Made by a program: the position numbers and the translations under genes. Below are positions 1 to 8,246 of a DNA stretch of 64,000 nucleotides, piece after piece. The notes under the pieces were generated by a model that did not search any database, was not told where the DNA came from, and worked only from the letters and a program-made list of their open reading frames with translations. Position 1 is the first letter of the stretch, and every line of letters begins with the position of its first letter. The DNA is from Parvularculaceae bacterium (GTDB taxonomy: Bacteria; Pseudomonadota; Alphaproteobacteria; Caulobacterales; Parvularculaceae), in NCBI GenBank assembly GCA_028280115.1, contig JANQMJ010000003.1, forward strand, positions 1 through 64,000, read 5' to 3'.

Positions 1-388
1 AGAAGAAGGGGCGAACGCCCTGAAAATCGTGGTGCCGCCAATGCTGCAAGAGGCGGGCGGTGGCGGGCGTCACGCCCCAATCGGTCTGGCTCGGCAGCCT
101 GCGCCAGGCGGCGACGCGCGACCTGATTTCGTTGACAATCGGCCTGCCGTATTCCTGCTCCTCCGTCGAAAGGCCGTCATCGGCATTCAGGTCCAGCGTC
201 TTCTGATTTTTGTCGGACTTGGCTCGCTGCTTTCTCGACTTTGGAACAGGAGAAATTCGTTCCGAGCGGCGGCGCCCGGCGACCGGGGGATTGTCAGTGG
301 GCTGGCCTTCCTCGTTCAACGCGTGATGTCGCGTCGGTTCCGCATAGGGCGAGTTCAGAATCGGCTGTTCGTAAAATGTCTCGGTCAT
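1..388 (-). CDS. Type III restriction enzyme / DEAD-box helicase-like protein (BPTD_3080-like), N-terminal part
   Basis: The gene starts at an ATG at 388-386 and stays open for 129 codons to the left edge, so only the N-terminus is visible. It begins MTETFYEQPILNSPY and later reads GLSTEEQEYGRP (about residues 72-83) and TPATARLLQHWR (about 107-118). This pattern (ILNSPY, then a basic stretch, then GLSTEEQ, then TPAT/RLL/W) is what I recall from large restriction endonuclease R subunits of the BPTD_3080 type, which are superfamily 2 helicase-nucleases acting on foreign DNA. The helicase and nuclease domains would lie outside the window, so the call rests on the N-terminal motif alone. The ATG overlaps the stop of the upstream antitoxin gene (ATGA), implying coupled translation. 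Confidence 0.6.
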   Translation of the reverse strand, partial: MTETFYEQPILNSPYAEPTRHHALNEEGQPTDNPPVAGRRRSERISPVPKSRKQRAKSDKNQKTLDLNADDGLSTEEQEYGRPIVNEIRSRVAAWRRLPSQTDWGVTPATARLLQHWRHHDFQGVRPFF

Positions 389-621
389 CGCGCTCGTGCT
401 TTTCCAATTCCGATTCGTTTCGGCTTTCGCCTATCGTCGCCACCGCCGACCGGGCCTTTCTTTGCACGAGAAGAGCGGCTCAACAGTCGCTCATATTCCT
501 CGGTGGCTAGGACCACAACGACGGGCCGACCGTGCTTCTCAATCGTAACGGGTTCCGCCCGGGCGGTGTCCAAGAGCAAGCCGAAGCCGTTCTTGGCTTC
601 CTTTGCAGACATTGATTTCAT
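385..621 (-). CDS. Phd/YefM-family antitoxin-like protein
   Basis: A 78-residue protein. Residues 4-46 match the Phd/YefM fold: SAKEAKNGFGLLLDTAR, then EPVTIEKHGRPVVVVLATEEYERLL. In this family the N-terminal half dimerises and binds operator DNA while the C-terminus wraps a toxin. Here the tail after ERLL is basic (RKPKRIGIGKARAR) rather than acidic. I chose the ATG at 621; a second ATG at 612 is equally plausible, and the upstream in-frame extension to 891 does not look like protein. The stop overlaps the ATG of the restriction-like gene, so the partner in the operon is not a small toxin. No toxin is visible nearby. The protein may be a regulator of the restriction gene; that is inference. 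Confidence 0.75.
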   Translation of the reverse strand: MKSMSAKEAKNGFGLLLDTARAEPVTIEKHGRPVVVVLATEEYERLLSRSSRAKKGPVGGGDDRRKPKRIGIGKARAR

Positions 622-1028
<407 letters not shown>

Positions 1029-1132
1029 CCAACTGGGTTCGCCTGAACGCAACGATTTTGCGGGAAGCGAGCGGGGGGTATAGCGAAGCGCCTCGCCCCC
1101 TGCAAGGGCCTGATGTTATTTCATTTCAGCGC

Positions 1133-2272
1133 TCAGGCCGCGTCGGGCAGATCCGCCGCCGTCTCCGCGGTCAGCATATCGATGACCGCCTTAAAGGCTT
1201 CGGCCTCATCAGCGCCGTCGGCCTTGGCCTGGTCGAAGGTTTCGATCTGGCGGCAGGCGCTGGTGCCGCGTTTGAGGATCGTGCGGGCGTGCGCGACTTC
1301 CTTGAGGCAGCCAAGCGCGGTCGCATCTTCTGAAATCAGCTCGATGATCTCCTCAACCAGCGCGGCGAAAGGCACGCATTCGCCGCGACCGAGATCGATC
1401 ATGGATCTGGTTATGCCGTAACGCTGCGCGCGCCAGCGATTTTCCTCCAGCATGATGCGCGGATAGATGCGCCAGCGCATATTGCGCTGCTTGAGGCGCG
1501 CAAGCATGCGCAGGAACGACTGATAGATCGCGGCGATGCAAAGGGCGTCTTCAATCCGGGTGCAGACATCCGTGATGCGCATTTCAAGCGTGGGAAAGCG
1601 CGCGCTGGGGCGCAAATCCCACCACAGCTTGGTGGCGTCCTCCATCACCTCCGCTTGGATCAGCTGTTCGATCATGCGCTGATATTCCGACCAGCTGTCG
1701 TAGCGTTCGGGAACGCCGGTGCGCGGCATGGAGTCGAATATGCCCAAGCGCGCGCATTTCATGCCCATATTGTGGCCGCCCCAATAGGGCGACGACGTCG
1801 ACAGCGCGAGAAGGTGCGGCAGGAAGTAACGCGTTTGGTTCATCAGATCGATGCGCAAATCCTCGTCTTCGATGCCGGCATGCACATGCATGCCGCAGAT
1901 CAGCATGCGGCGGATGACGCCGCCCATGTCCTTGTCGAGCATTTCGTAGCGCCGCGCGGGCGTGTGTTTTTGCTGGCCCCACTGCGCGAAAGGATGCGTT
2001 GAGGCCGCCATCAATTTCATGCCGTGCTTTTCGGCCGTGTTGATGATGACGGAACGCAAGGCGGTCAGATGATAGCGCGCTTCGGAGATGTCGGCGCAAA
2101 CCGGCGTTCCGATTTCAACCTGGCATCGCAGGAATTCCGGCGTAACCCGTTCGCCAAGCCGTTCCTTGCATTCGTTCATGAAGTCCGGCGAGGGCTCGGA
2201 TACAAGATCGCGCGTTTCCGGATCGACTAGGAGATACTCCTCTTCAACCCCTAAGGTCAGCGCGGGCAGCAT
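1133..2272 (-). CDS. Carboxylate-amine ligase (YbdK-like, glutamate-cysteine ligase family 2)
   Basis: A 379-residue protein beginning MLPALTLGVEEEYLLVD; GVEEEYLLVD is the signature opening of the GCS2 ATP-dependent carboxylate-amine ligase family. CGMHVHAGI in the middle carries the conserved histidines. Family members make gamma-glutamyl-type amide bonds weakly in vitro, and the physiological substrate is usually unknown. I chose the ATG at 2272 because the in-frame extension to 2524 overlaps the upstream gene and lacks family sequence. It lies 13 bases after the N-formylglutamate amidohydrolase gene on the same strand, so the two very likely form an operon; this pairing suggests a role in glutamate or formylglutamate-type amides. 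Confidence 0.85.
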   Translation of the reverse strand: MLPALTLGVEEEYLLVDPETRDLVSEPSPDFMNECKERLGERVTPEFLRCQVEIGTPVCADISEARYHLTALRSVIINTAEKHGMKLMAASTHPFAQWGQQKHTPARRYEMLDKDMGGVIRRMLICGMHVHAGIEDEDLRIDLMNQTRYFLPHLLALSTSSPYWGGHNMGMKCARLGIFDSMPRTGVPERYDSWSEYQRMIEQLIQAEVMEDATKLWWDLRPSARFPTLEMRITDVCTRIEDALCIAAIYQSFLRMLARLKQRNMRWRIYPRIMLEENRWRAQRYGITRSMIDLGRGECVPFAALVEEIIELISEDATALGCLKEVAHARTILKRGTSACRQIETFDQAKADGADEAEAFKAVIDMLTAETAADLPDAA

Positions 2273-2285
2273 GGCGCCTTGCCTT

Positions 2286-3050
2286 TCAAGATGCGGCCCG
2301 TTGTGCAAACGCGCGCGCGGCGGTTTCGCGAATGGCCGGGACCAGCAACGAAGCCATGTCGACAACGGCATGTTCGTCGACCAACATATCCTGACGCACC
2401 TCAAGCGTAACATGGCGCAAGCCAAGGGGGCTGATATGCCGGTCGATGGAATAGTTGAATTCGCGCGCATCGTAGGGCGTGTTGTCGCCGATGCTCCAAC
2501 CGGTCGCTCTTTCGAGACTGTCAATCATGACGCGGGCGCTTTGCTCATCCGTGTTCCATAACATGCCGATGCGCCACGGACGGTCCTCGGCCGCGCCCAT
2601 CAGCCGATTGGTGAAGCTGTGAACGCAAACCATGAACGGGTCGCCGTGAATTTTGATCATCCGGTCAATCGCGGCGGAAAGACGCGCATGATAAGGCTCA
2701 TGGAAGCGCGCCATGCGATCCTGGCGATCCTTTTCGCTGAGCATCTGATTGCCGGGAACCGGGATCTGGTCGCTGACTGCGGGGATGAAATCTTTCGCCG
2801 TCGGCGAACGGTTGGCGTCGATAATCAGGCGCGAATAGCCGCAATTGAACGCCACGCCGTGAAGCTTTTCCGCGATCGCCGTTGTCAGCGGGCCGGCCCC
2901 GATGTCCCAGGCGATATGGGTCTTCAGGAAATCGTCAGGCAGGCCAAGACAGTGCAAATCCGCCGGAATGACGTTTGACGCATGATCGCAGAATACAAAA
3001 AACGGTGCGTCGCCGAAATGGGTCAGCGTCGCAAGTTCGATATCAGTCAT
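2286..3050 (-). CDS. N-formylglutamate amidohydrolase family protein
   Basis: A 254-residue protein with the family motifs FCDHASNVIP (about residues 20-29), HIAWDIGA (45-52), SRLIIDANRSP (73-83) and FHEPYH. The family hydrolyses N-formyl-L-glutamate to glutamate and formate, the last step of one histidine degradation route, but many paralogues of this size are not linked to hut genes, and none are seen here. It is the first gene of a two-gene minus-strand operon with the carboxylate-amine ligase. A substrate other than formylglutamate is possible. Confidence 0.85.
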   Translation of the reverse strand: MTDIELATLTHFGDAPFFVFCDHASNVIPADLHCLGLPDDFLKTHIAWDIGAGPLTTAIAEKLHGVAFNCGYSRLIIDANRSPTAKDFIPAVSDQIPVPGNQMLSEKDRQDRMARFHEPYHARLSAAIDRMIKIHGDPFMVCVHSFTNRLMGAAEDRPWRIGMLWNTDEQSARVMIDSLERATGWSIGDNTPYDAREFNYSIDRHISPLGLRHVTLEVRQDMLVDEHAVVDMASLLVPAIRETAARAFAQRAAS

Positions 3051-3137
3051 TGATGCTGTATCGCATTATCCGGCGTGGATGGGCAATAGTTCCTGTTGCG
3101 CCGCCGGCCGGGGCATGCGGGGCGCCATTTGCCCCCT

Positions 3138-3503
3138 TTGCGTCTGGAGACTTTCCCGGTTTCAAGCCGAAAACTCCCAAATGTGGGGCGCCATTTGACT
3201 GCCCCGCGTCATCCCGGATGCCCCGCGCGCGAATGCGCGCAAATCATCATTTGACCGCCTTCGCGGTCGGGGCAGCATCTTTGATGATGCAATGCTGATC
3301 CGGGACCGCCATCTGTCCGCGCCGGCATTGCTTCAAGCGATCCCGTGTCAGCGCAGCAGCGTTTCACGCTGCAGCGCGCACGGGATGACGGCGTTATCGT
3401 TGGGTTCGAATTCATCATGGCCGGCATTATAAGGCCGTTCCGAAGGTGTTCGATATCTATCGACCGAATGCGGGTTTCAAGGCCGAATACCCTCCTGAGG
3501 TTG
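3138..3503 (+). repeat. Composite dispersed repeat, copy 1
   Basis: It matches 52020-52430 in the same orientation over several blocks: TTTCAAGCCGAAAAC, ATGTGGGGCGCCATTT, CCCCGCGCGCGAATGCGCGC, TTGACCGCCTTCGCGGTCGGGG (approximate), GAATTCATCATGGCCGGCAT and GGTGTTCGATATCTATCGAC. Internal blocks are palindromic (GTCATCCCGG at one end, CGGGATGACGG near the other), and spacers differ in length between copies. It has no coding function that I can see. Confidence 0.85.
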
Positions 3504-3568
3504 TATTTTTATGCCTGCATTCAACTTATCCGGATACGGCATCCAAGAGGTTTTTCTAACACCCATCT

Positions 3569-3722
3569 CCGCTCATTCCCGCGAAGGCGGGAATCCAGCG
3601 GCCGTTGGCTTTCGGATGTATGGATCCTGAAGAGCGGTGCGCCGTTTCCGCTTAATCCGCCTGCGCCGTATTAGCGGATGACACAGCGCATCATGGATTC
3701 CCGCCTTCGCGGGAATGAGCGG
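3569..3722. repeat. MITE-like element with 29-bp perfect terminal inverted repeats
   Basis: Positions 3569-3597 begin CCGCTCATTCCCGCG and are the exact reverse complement of 3694-3722. Each arm is itself a hairpin (TTCCCGC-GAAG-GCGGGAA). There is no transposase, so if mobile it would depend on an enzyme in trans. The same end sequence recurs at 28803, 33291, 57551, 58284 and nearby sites. Confidence 0.85.
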
Positions 3723-3807
3723 GGTGAGAGCAGGAGGTGTAAAAGCAAGGCGAAGCGATCGCGGGGATGAGCGGGAGGAGAGGAAGGCGCCGAAATCCCT
3801 GCGGTCC

Positions 3808-4866
3808 TCACCCTTCGCCCACTTTCGCCTGGAGATCCTTGGCGGAGGTCGTGTGCTGGAATTTGAGCTTCTTATCCGGGAAGACGTAGTGAAACGCGCC
3901 ATGGGACATGAGCGCCGCCTCGTGAAATCCGGATAAGATCAGCTTTAGCTTTCCCGGGTAATGAGCCATGTCGCCGATGCAGAATATACCGGGTACGGAG
4001 GTTTCGAATTTTTCCGTGTCGACTTCGACGCGGTTCTCGATGAGATTGACGCCGAAATCGGCGATCGGGCCGAGCTTCATGGTGAGGCCGTAAAAAGCGA
4101 GCAGCGTGTCGCAAGGCAAATCATAGGCGCCGTCGGATTTGGATTCGACTTCGACCGCTTCGATCTTGCCGTCCGCGCCCTTAAGGCCGGTGATCTGGGC
4201 GACATGAAAATCAATCTTGCCGGCGTCGACCAGCGCCTTCATCTTTTCCACGCTGTCCGGCGCGGCGCGGAACTCTTCGCGGCGGTGAACCAGCGTGATC
4301 TTCTCCGCGATGGGCTCGAGATCAAGCGTCCAGTCAAGCGCGGAATCGCCACCGCCGGCGATCACGATGTTCTTGCCGCGGAATTTTTCGCGCTCGCGCA
4401 CGGCGTAAAACACCGTATCGCCTTCGTAATCGTCAACGCCGGGGATCGGCGGTTTTTTCGGCTGGAAGGAGCCGCCGCCGGCTGCAATGCAGATGACCGG
4501 CGCCTCGATCATCGTGCCCATATCGGTTTTGATGCGCCATTTGCCGGCGTCGGTCTTTTCCAGCGTTATCGCCATTTCATTGAGATGGAACTGCGCGCCG
4601 AAGGGCTCGATCTGGTCGAGCAGCTGTCTGGTCAGCTGCTCGCCGCTGATGGTTTTGATCGCCGGAATATCGAGGATGGGCTTTTCCGGATAGAGTTCGA
4701 TGCACTGCCCGCCGGGATGATCGAGAATATCGATCACCCGCGCTTTTATGCCGAGCAGGCCAAGTTCGAAGACGGCGAACAGGCCCACCGGTCCAGCGCC
4801 GATGATGACCACATCGGTCTCGTGCGCGCCGCCTGGCGGGACGCTTTCCACGAGTTTTTTTATCAT
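3808..4866 (-). CDS. Ferredoxin/flavodoxin-NADP+ reductase, thioredoxin-reductase-like type
   Basis: A 352-residue flavoprotein. The FAD-binding motif VIIGAGPVGLFAVFELG is near residues 20-37, the NADPH motif IVIAGGGDSALDWTLDL is in the middle, and FCIGDMAHYPGKLKLILSGFHE is the C-terminal FAD contact. It lacks the CxxC redox pair of thioredoxin reductase, which together with GQCIELYP (about 53-60) places it in the TrxR-like FNR group. It moves electrons between NADPH and ferredoxin or flavodoxin in the cytoplasm. It is separated by about 90 bases from the S9 peptidase gene upstream, and its 3' side abuts the repeat region. Confidence 0.9.
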   Translation of the reverse strand: MIKKLVESVPPGGAHETDVVIIGAGPVGLFAVFELGLLGIKARVIDILDHPGGQCIELYPEKPILDIPAIKTISGEQLTRQLLDQIEPFGAQFHLNEMAITLEKTDAGKWRIKTDMGTMIEAPVICIAAGGGSFQPKKPPIPGVDDYEGDTVFYAVREREKFRGKNIVIAGGGDSALDWTLDLEPIAEKITLVHRREEFRAAPDSVEKMKALVDAGKIDFHVAQITGLKGADGKIEAVEVESKSDGAYDLPCDTLLAFYGLTMKLGPIADFGVNLIENRVEVDTEKFETSVPGIFCIGDMAHYPGKLKLILSGFHEAALMSHGAFHYVFPDKKLKFQHTTSAKDLQAKVGEG

Positions 4867-4953
4867 TGCCGGGGCGTCCTCCCGAGGCTCGCCGTTCGCC
4901 GCTACGGTAAGCGCATTCGGCGGCGAAGTGAAAGGGCCAGTGGGGCGTTCGGC

Positions 4954-7089
4954 TTATTCTTCCACCGGCTCTTCTTCCTCTTCGGTCGTCTCGGCAGCAT
5001 CTTCTTCCTCTTCGGCGGGCGCGGCTTTGTCTTCCTGGTTTGCGGGGTCGTATTTTGCAAACCAGCCCATGATATTGTCGGTCTTGGCGATGAGCCGGCT
5101 TGGACGGCCCGCGATGAAGTGGGGAGAATCCGGAATGCGCACCAGCGCGGTGTCGATTTCCCGCAGCTTGAGCGCCGTATAGAACTGCTCAGCTTCCCAG
5201 GGCGGCGTGCGCCAGTCTTCCTCGCCGACCATCACCATGGTCGGGGTCGTGACGTTGCCGATCAGCGACAGCGGCGACCGCTTCCAGTAAGCATCGGGAT
5301 CGTCCCACGGATCGGCGCGGATCCAGTGCCGCCGCACGAAAGCGCCGATATCGGCGGCCAGCGCCATGGTCAGCCAGTTGATGACCGGCTTGGCGGAAAC
5401 CGCCGCGGCGAAGCGGTCGGTCTTGCCGACGATCCAGGCGGTAAGAATGCCGCCGCCGGACCCGCCGGTGACGAACAGACGCGCTGGATCCACATAATTC
5501 TTGGCGATCACCGCATCGACGACGCTCATGAGGTCGTCATAGTCGTTGCCGGGATAGGCAAGATCGATGAGCTGGGCGAATTCCTCGCCATAGCCGGTCG
5601 ATCCGCGCGGATTGGCGTAGACGGCGACATAGCCTTCGGCGGCGAAACGCTGAATCTCCGCTGCGAAAAACGGGCCGTACATGGCGTATGGGCCCCCGTG
5701 AATCTCGAGGATCATCGGATAGGACCCGTCGGCGACAAAACCCGGCGGCAAAGCGATCCAGGCCTCGATTTCGCGCCCGTCATGGGAGGATTCAACCTTG
5801 ATTTCCTCGATCGGCGCGAGGTCGAGATAGGGCAACACATCGTCATTCAAGGCGGTCAGAATGCGTCCCTGCCGGTCGCCGCCGAAGCTCGGCAGTATGC
5901 CTTGCTGATAAAGCCCGACATCGGCCAGCCGGTCCGGGCGCGAAGCGGTATAGGCGATCGACGCGCCGTTTGCCGAAACCGAAAATGAACCGCTGGAATA
6001 GGGCCGGCCGATCGACGTGCCGCCGAGGCCGCGCACGAGCACCGTCACGGCGCCGTTCATGCCGATTTCGACAAGCACGACGTCGCCGTCGAGTTCGGTT
6101 TGCGCGACGAGGGCGGCGCCGCGCCAGGCGGTTGTTTCGATGCTGCGGTCGTAGTCCGCGGTCAGATTAACGACGTTCGAGCCGTCGCGATTCATGACGT
6201 AAAGGTCCGTCTGCTGATAGGATTTGAGCTGATCGTCATAGCCGCGAAAGGCGATGCGCCGTCCGTCGGGAGAGACGACCGGCCCGAAATCCGGCCCGTC
6301 GCGCGAGGTCAGCGCCTGCATGGAAAGATCGTCGAGGTTGACGGCGTAGATTTCGCTTTCGATGAGATCAAGTTCTGCGTCGGGCGCGTCATTGCCGACG
6401 ACCAGCAGCGTGTCGTTGCCGAGCCAGGCCGGGCCGTCATAGTCCGTGTCGCCCTTGGTGATCTGGCGCGGCGTGCCGCCTTCGGCGGAGACGACAAAGA
6501 CGTGGGTCGTTCCTTCTTCAAGATAGCCCGCGCCGTCGAACCGGAACGGAAGATCGTCAAAAACGCGCACCGGCTTGTTCCAGTCGGCGCCCTTCGGGGA
6601 TTTCGGCGGCGCAGCGAAGCTCGGCGCTTCCCCGGGCGTGAACATCGAAAAGGCGATCGCCGTTCCGTCCGGGGACCAGACCGGCGCGCTTGGCGACTCT
6701 TCAAGCTGGGCGAGGGAGAAGCTCTTTCCGGTATCAAGATAGAATACGCGCAGTTCGACGCCGCCTTCGCCGGCGCTGAGATAAAGCAGCCGATCGCCCG
6801 ACGGCGACCAGCGCGGCGAGAAGACGGTGCCCTTGGAGTCGATCAGCGGGCGGTGATCGCCCGAGCGCGTATCGATCGACCAGATGTCCGCGACCATGCG
6901 GTCTTTCTGGCGGTCCATCGATGTGCGTGCGTAAACGATCGTGCGGCCGTCGGGCGAAATTTGGGGATCGTTGGCGAATTCAAGATCGAACACCCGCTCG
7001 GCGGTGAACTTTCGATCGTCGGCGCCGTCCTCGGCCGCGGCCGGCGCCGCCAGCGCCAGCGCGGCGCACGTAACATGGATCAGTTTCAA
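4954..7089 (-). CDS. Exported S9-family (prolyl oligopeptidase / acylaminoacyl) serine peptidase
   Basis: A 711-residue protein. The start is TTG at 7089, supported by AAGGGAG about 7 bases upstream. Residues 1-19 form a signal peptide ending AAPAAAE. An N-terminal beta-propeller with TolB-like SPDGRTIVYAR, SPDGTAIAF and SPDGRRIAF repeats covers about residues 30-400. The C-terminal alpha/beta hydrolase has the nucleophile Ser544 in GGSGGG, then GEEDW with the likely acid and DSPHF with the likely histidine. It would cleave small peptides in the periplasm. The last ~25 residues are almost all Glu, Asp, Ala and Thr, an unusual acidic tail beyond the catalytic fold. Confidence 0.9.
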   Translation of the reverse strand: MKLIHVTCAALALAAPAAAEDGADDRKFTAERVFDLEFANDPQISPDGRTIVYARTSMDRQKDRMVADIWSIDTRSGDHRPLIDSKGTVFSPRWSPSGDRLLYLSAGEGGVELRVFYLDTGKSFSLAQLEESPSAPVWSPDGTAIAFSMFTPGEAPSFAAPPKSPKGADWNKPVRVFDDLPFRFDGAGYLEEGTTHVFVVSAEGGTPRQITKGDTDYDGPAWLGNDTLLVVGNDAPDAELDLIESEIYAVNLDDLSMQALTSRDGPDFGPVVSPDGRRIAFRGYDDQLKSYQQTDLYVMNRDGSNVVNLTADYDRSIETTAWRGAALVAQTELDGDVVLVEIGMNGAVTVLVRGLGGTSIGRPYSSGSFSVSANGASIAYTASRPDRLADVGLYQQGILPSFGGDRQGRILTALNDDVLPYLDLAPIEEIKVESSHDGREIEAWIALPPGFVADGSYPMILEIHGGPYAMYGPFFAAEIQRFAAEGYVAVYANPRGSTGYGEEFAQLIDLAYPGNDYDDLMSVVDAVIAKNYVDPARLFVTGGSGGGILTAWIVGKTDRFAAAVSAKPVINWLTMALAADIGAFVRRHWIRADPWDDPDAYWKRSPLSLIGNVTTPTMVMVGEEDWRTPPWEAEQFYTALKLREIDTALVRIPDSPHFIAGRPSRLIAKTDNIMGWFAKYDPANQEDKAAPAEEEEDAAETTEEEEEPVEE

Positions 7090-7121
7090 GATCGTCTCCC
7101 TTAATAAACCCCTGAATAAAC

Positions 7122-8117
7122 CTATGACACGGTCAACACGACTTTGCCCGTCGCCTTGCGTTCTTCCAGCAACTTAAGCGCTTCCGCGGCGCGCTCAAGC
7201 GGGAAGGTCGCTGTGATCCGCGGCCGAATGCGCCCTTCGCGATAGAACCGGAAGAGTTCTTCGACATAGCCTGCGTTCTTCTTCGGTTCGCGCATGGTGA
7301 ACGCGCCCCAGAAAACGCCGACGATCTGGCAACTTTTCAAGAGCGTCAGGTTGAGCGGGATGCTCGGAATGCCGGCCGGAAAGCCAATGACGAGATAACG
7401 CCCCTCCCAGGCCATGGCCCGCAGGGCCGGTTCGGCGTAATCGCCGCCGACCGCGTCGTAGACCACGTCAGCGCCTTCGCCGCCGCACAACCGCTTGATC
7501 TCGGCCGACAGCGCCTTCTGCCCGTCGCGGTCAAGGGCGCGCGGATAAACCAGCGCCTCATCGGCGCCGAGTTCTTTGCAGAAGGCGGCTTTGGCTTCGC
7601 TGGAAACGCCGGCGACGACTTTGGCGCCGAAGGCTTTTCCAAGCTCGATGGCGGCCGCGCCGACCCCGCCTGCGGCGCCGAGAATGAACAGCGACTCACC
7701 GGGCTGGATATTCGCGCGATCTTTCAGCGCATAGTGCGACGTGCCGTAGGTGAGCATAAATCCCGCCGCCTCGTCGAACGGCATTTCGTCGGGGATTGTG
7801 CAGATGCGCGCGGCGTCGGCGATGAAATGCGTGGCGTATCCGCCGTTGATCCCACCGGCGAGCACGCGGTCGCCTTCGGCGAAACCGGAAACGCCTTCGC
7901 CCATCGCTTCGATCACGCCGGCGACTTCCCCGCCGGGCGCGAAGGGGCGCGGCGGTTTGAACTGATAAAGATCGCGGATGATGAGCGTGTCGGGGAAATT
8001 AACGCCGGCCGCTTTAACGGCGATGCGGACCTGACCGGGACCGGGCGCTGGTTTTTCGACCTCGGTCGGTTTTAGTGCCTCGGGCCCCCCGGGCTCATGG
8101 CTCATCATCGCTTTCAT
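7122..8117 (-). CDS. NADPH:quinone oxidoreductase family protein (zinc-free MDR)
   Basis: A 331-residue medium-chain dehydrogenase/reductase. It shows the GroES-like N-terminus with AAGVNFPDTLIIRD (about 34-47), then the nucleotide-binding motif LGAAGGVGAAAIELGKAFGA (about 146-165). The zinc ligands of alcohol dehydrogenases are absent, and the VNF/DTL segment is typical of quinone reductases and of acryloyl- or enoyl-CoA reductase-like members. It reduces quinones or alpha,beta-unsaturated carbonyls with NADPH. It is divergent from the MFS gene, with a 129-base gap between starts. Confidence 0.88.
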   Translation of the reverse strand: MKAMMSHEPGGPEALKPTEVEKPAPGPGQVRIAVKAAGVNFPDTLIIRDLYQFKPPRPFAPGGEVAGVIEAMGEGVSGFAEGDRVLAGGINGGYATHFIADAARICTIPDEMPFDEAAGFMLTYGTSHYALKDRANIQPGESLFILGAAGGVGAAAIELGKAFGAKVVAGVSSEAKAAFCKELGADEALVYPRALDRDGQKALSAEIKRLCGGEGADVVYDAVGGDYAEPALRAMAWEGRYLVIGFPAGIPSIPLNLTLLKSCQIVGVFWGAFTMREPKKNAGYVEELFRFYREGRIRPRITATFPLERAAEALKLLEERKATGKVVLTVS

Positions 8118-8246
8118 GGCGTTTCTTCCTTGCGGTCGCGCGCGATCTTACGCATTGTGGAGCGACTGACCAACGAGAAATCTCAGACAAGTGAACAGCA
8201 AATTGACGCGGGAAACGCAGCGCGCCGAAAGAGCCGGCTTGGCCTC

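Larger units (their letters stand above)
3051..3807. other. Repeat-filled intergenic region
   Basis: No gene is supported in these 757 bases. The region holds one copy of the ~0.4 kb composite repeat (3138-3503) and a separate 154-bp element with perfect terminal inverted repeats (3569-3722). Short open frames crossing it translate repeat sequence, and the same residues appear from the second copy near 52.3 kb, so they are not genes. Confidence 0.8.

Noticed and set aside
3961..5988. A 675-codon plus-strand open frame
   Set aside because: It lies opposite the clear FNR and S9 peptidase genes; long antisense frames are common at this GC content, and its translation has no family motif.
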